Part shown: one piece after another, positions 61,548-64,000 of the stretch
Position numbering within the stretch: the stretch's first letter is position 1
Layout: the number at the start of each line of letters is the position of its first letter
Origin: Cycas panzhihuaensis
Taxonomy: Eukaryota > Cycadophyta
Direction: 5' to 3'
Assembly (NCBI GenBank): GCA_023213395.1
Contig: CM041465.1
Span: forward strand, 187,185,741-187,249,740
DNA length: 64,000 bases
Program-made: the position numbers and the translations under genes
The notes under the pieces: model-generated
The model's input: the letters and a program-made list of their open reading frames with translations, nothing else
The model's database searches: none
What the model was told of the DNA's origin: nothing

Positions 61548-63256
61548 TATAACATTCCATAATATAGCTTATACACTTATTGTATATTTCTATGTATACA
61601 CTTTATCATATATATTATACTTTATATTTTATGCTACATTGAGATGTAGCCATCCCTTTTATTGTAAAATGAGGATCTAGTGATATTACTTATTAGGGAT
61701 GAGGGGTGCATCATGGTATATTATCAATTTTATATTATGATAATATATCACATTGAGGCACAAGGGCTATACATATGTATATTATTGTAGGGGTTAACTA
61801 CACAAATGAATGTATATGATATATATTAAGTCCACTCATAATAAAATAATTGTTTAGATTAATTTAAAGGAAATAAAAAAGGAGGCACATGATATGAGTG
61901 AAGAAAGACTCTTTATGGAAAGTGAAGGTTTATTATCTTGACCTTTAATGTCTTAAATGCCTTTCGTATGAGCCCATTTAATAATAAATACATTTAGCAG
62001 TATATTAAATAGAATCATACTTATGTGTATGCTTAACCCTTCTAAAATAGGATTTAAATGGAGGCTATATCCTAATTATCCTTGGATTTTTCTTAATATA
62101 AGGTGGCTAAGGATGAAAGGCAACTAATCTTTCAGGTGAATGACTTGTATTATAAAAAGAAGACATGGCACTCCATTTTAACTTTTATGTATTTTTCAAC
62201 TTTTCTTATATATTGAGTTCTAGCCTTTGTTTTGTATTTTAAGCATTCAAAATTTGAATATATAAGATTTGGCATCTATGTATGGATATAGAAGCCCTTA
62301 CGACAACCAATCCATAGGTCAAGTTAGTGGCCATTTGTTATGAATGTAAATTATAACTCTCATATATTATTGCTTAGGTTTGGTTCTTAATTTTTTACAC
62401 ACCTATAACTAAGTTTGTGAAGGATATAATTGTGGGTGGCACATGAGGGTAATTATTTGGTAATAATATCTTAGATTACATTATGTTATGAATATAATCA
62501 CCTGAATTTGGCATGACACTAAAGGGCCTTAGTGTAATGCTCGAGGAGTTGTAGTGGAATCCATAACTTATATGACATGTAGTTCCTAACTTTAGTGTGA
62601 TGCCAAAGGGCCTTATTGTGATGCTAAGGGAGTTGTGGACATTATCACTTATATGTGGATATGCTTTTCATGATTGACCTATAATATTTTATTATGGGGG
62701 ATCCTTAGAATATCATTGAGGCATAGTGTTATTCTTGTATATGCACAAGATTTGCTATTATTTTCATATGATGTATAATTACAATTGTGATAATTATTGA
62801 AGCTATGCATGTTTGAAAGTATTATATTATCCAAGGAATGAGGTGAGAGCTTAGAATCAACAATTGACACTTCTTCTCACTTCATATACTTTGGCATAAG
62901 GGTAATTTCTTGAGAGGAGTTTCCAACTTGGTGGTGAATCCCATCAGAAGATAAGTAATTTGGCCTTTACCCTACAGAAGATAAGTTTTCTATTATAATG
63001 CTCTCTTGATATTATGGGATGTTACTTTAGTTACATATAAATATTTATTTTAAGTGATTGTATATTTAAGATAGAATAATTTATGTGATTATCATCTACA
63101 TATTATGGATATTTAATGTGCATATAATTACATATTTCTCTAGACTGCTAGCATAATGTGTTGCTCATTAGTCATATGGTTTGCTACATGTTTGAATTGA
63201 GCTCAAGTAGTTTGGAAGGTTACCTCATGATGTCCTTATGAGGAGGGGCCATTACA
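61548..63256 (+). repeat. Gypsy-4 3' LTR
   Basis: It starts TATAACATTCC after the purine tract AAGAGGGGAGGAA (61535-61547) and ends GGCCATTACA. It is about 1.7 kb. Its start region matches the Gypsy-3 LTR and its end region matches the Gypsy-1 and Gypsy-4 left LTRs. It contains a two-unit 84-bp tandem repeat (AAAGGGCCTT at 62521 and 62605). Confidence 0.65.
62514..62640. repeat. Two tandem units, period 84 bp, in the Gypsy-4 LTR
   Basis: AAAGGGCCTTA.TGT.ATGCT..GGAGTTGT occurs at 62521 and 62605. Confidence 0.8.
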
Positions 63257-63944
63257 TGACATATATTAGATTATATAGTAAGGTATATGCTTTGTAGTTT
63301 AATTTAAGTTGATCCATTGATCATGTATAAACATGGTTTGTTATGCTACCATTGTTAACAATGTAGTGTACTACAATGTTATTTATTCATATTTTTTATA
63401 TGAAGAGACTCTCTTTTAGGTCAAGAGTGTATATGAGTTGTTAGTTTAAGGTATGGAATCACTTCATCTTGCCTTTATAAGATTATAACCCATTCTTTAT
63501 CTTTTATTATTATCTATATTTATATTTTTGTTGCTTTTGTTATTTCTTATTTATGTGCAATAATCTTCATTATTATGGCTTATTATTTTTTATAATTTAT
63601 AATACTTAGAAGAAGATGGAGAATAAGGAGAAGGATAAGTAGATGAAAAAGGTAAATTATGTTCTTTATCTTCTTTTAACATAGATACTAATACTATTTT
63701 ATTGCCTTTTTGAAGGAGCTTACTTTAATATTATCCTTTATTAACCTTATTAAAGTTACTTTATTCAATATTTGGAGGTAACCATAGGTAGCAGTGAATT
63801 CTTGGAGGAGATCTTACCTCAAGGAGGATCAACTATTGTTCATTATTTTTTTTAAAATATTATTTTTCTATTATTTAATATTATTTTTTCATCATTTATG
63901 TATCATCTCCTATGGATATATTATGGGACTTTATTAGGTTTATA
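63257..63944 (+). repeat. Probable LTR end of a further Gypsy element
   Basis: ATTAGGTTTATAATAAG before the primer site aligns with GTAGGGTTGTTACAAAG of Gypsy-1. Most of the stretch has no partner in the window, so its left limit is unknown. Confidence 0.4.
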
Positions 63945-63949
63945 ATAAG

Positions 63950-63961
63950 TGGTATCAAAGA
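63950..63961 (+). other. Primer-binding site of an element running off the window
   Basis: TGGTATCAAAGA is followed by 40 bp of internal sequence before the window ends. Confidence 0.6.
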
Positions 63962-64000
63962 ATCAAGCTTGCCTCAAAGTGAAGGGTTGAGTTATTTTTT

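Overview
This window looks like intergenic DNA from a large-genome land plant, most likely a seed plant. It is AT-rich and contains no intact host gene. Nearly all of it that can be identified is LTR-retrotransposon sequence of the two plant superfamilies, Ty1/Copia and Ty3/Gypsy, in several states of decay. The plant call rests on three things: Copia elements primed by initiator-tRNA-Met (TGGTATCA-type primer sites), Gypsy long terminal repeats (LTRs) beginning TGTAATACC-like, and short captured pieces of two plant-type genes, a trihelix transcription factor and an NSUN6-type RNA methyltransferase. I cannot name the species.

Layout. 1-9.9 kb: a decayed full-length Copia element (Copia-1, 528-6887, + strand) sits in one copy (A) of a dispersed repeat; copy B, at 15.7-16.9 kb, lacks the insertion. 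9.9-13.7 kb: a series of diverged tandem and direct repeats. 13.7-18.8 kb: mostly unassigned AT-rich DNA around repeat copy B. 18.86-25.19 kb: Copia-2, a non-autonomous element with perfect GATAA target-site duplications, a leader packed with AGATCT sites, a broken gag, no detectable pol, and a GC-richer inner block holding antisense fragments of the two host genes. 26.1-31.5 kb: two decayed Gypsy fragments in opposite orientation. 31.79-37.11 kb: Copia-3 (- strand, TAAAA duplications), the best-preserved gag-pol. 37.18-38.69 kb: a 1.5 kb (TA)n-based compound microsatellite.

39.5-42.5 kb: a decayed Gypsy 3' half with the start of its LTR, interrupted by a Copia-type LTR. 42.5-45.9 kb: unassigned. 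45.91-48.91 kb: Copia-4, a compact 3.0 kb element (- strand) whose only gene is an uninterrupted 365-codon gag-like ORF with an unusual repeat tail; it is the longest uninterrupted reading frame outside simple repeats. 48.9-50.8 kb: unassigned. 50.84-58.41 kb: Copia-5 (+ strand, CTATT duplications), complete in layout but full of stops. 58.5-64 kb: a second copy of the Copia-type LTR, then an internally deleted Gypsy element (partial LTR, integrase remnant, 1.7 kb LTR), and at the end the LTR end and primer site of another element.

How the parts relate: none of the elements except possibly Copia-4 could supply its own proteins. By eye, LTR-pair divergence runs roughly Copia-4 (about 5%) < Copia-3 (6-7%) < Copia-2 (about 8%) < Copia-5 (about 11%) < Copia-1 (more), so the window is a layered deposit of insertions. 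Many premature stops fall where the family consensus has Gln or Trp, the pattern expected from C-to-T decay of methylated DNA.
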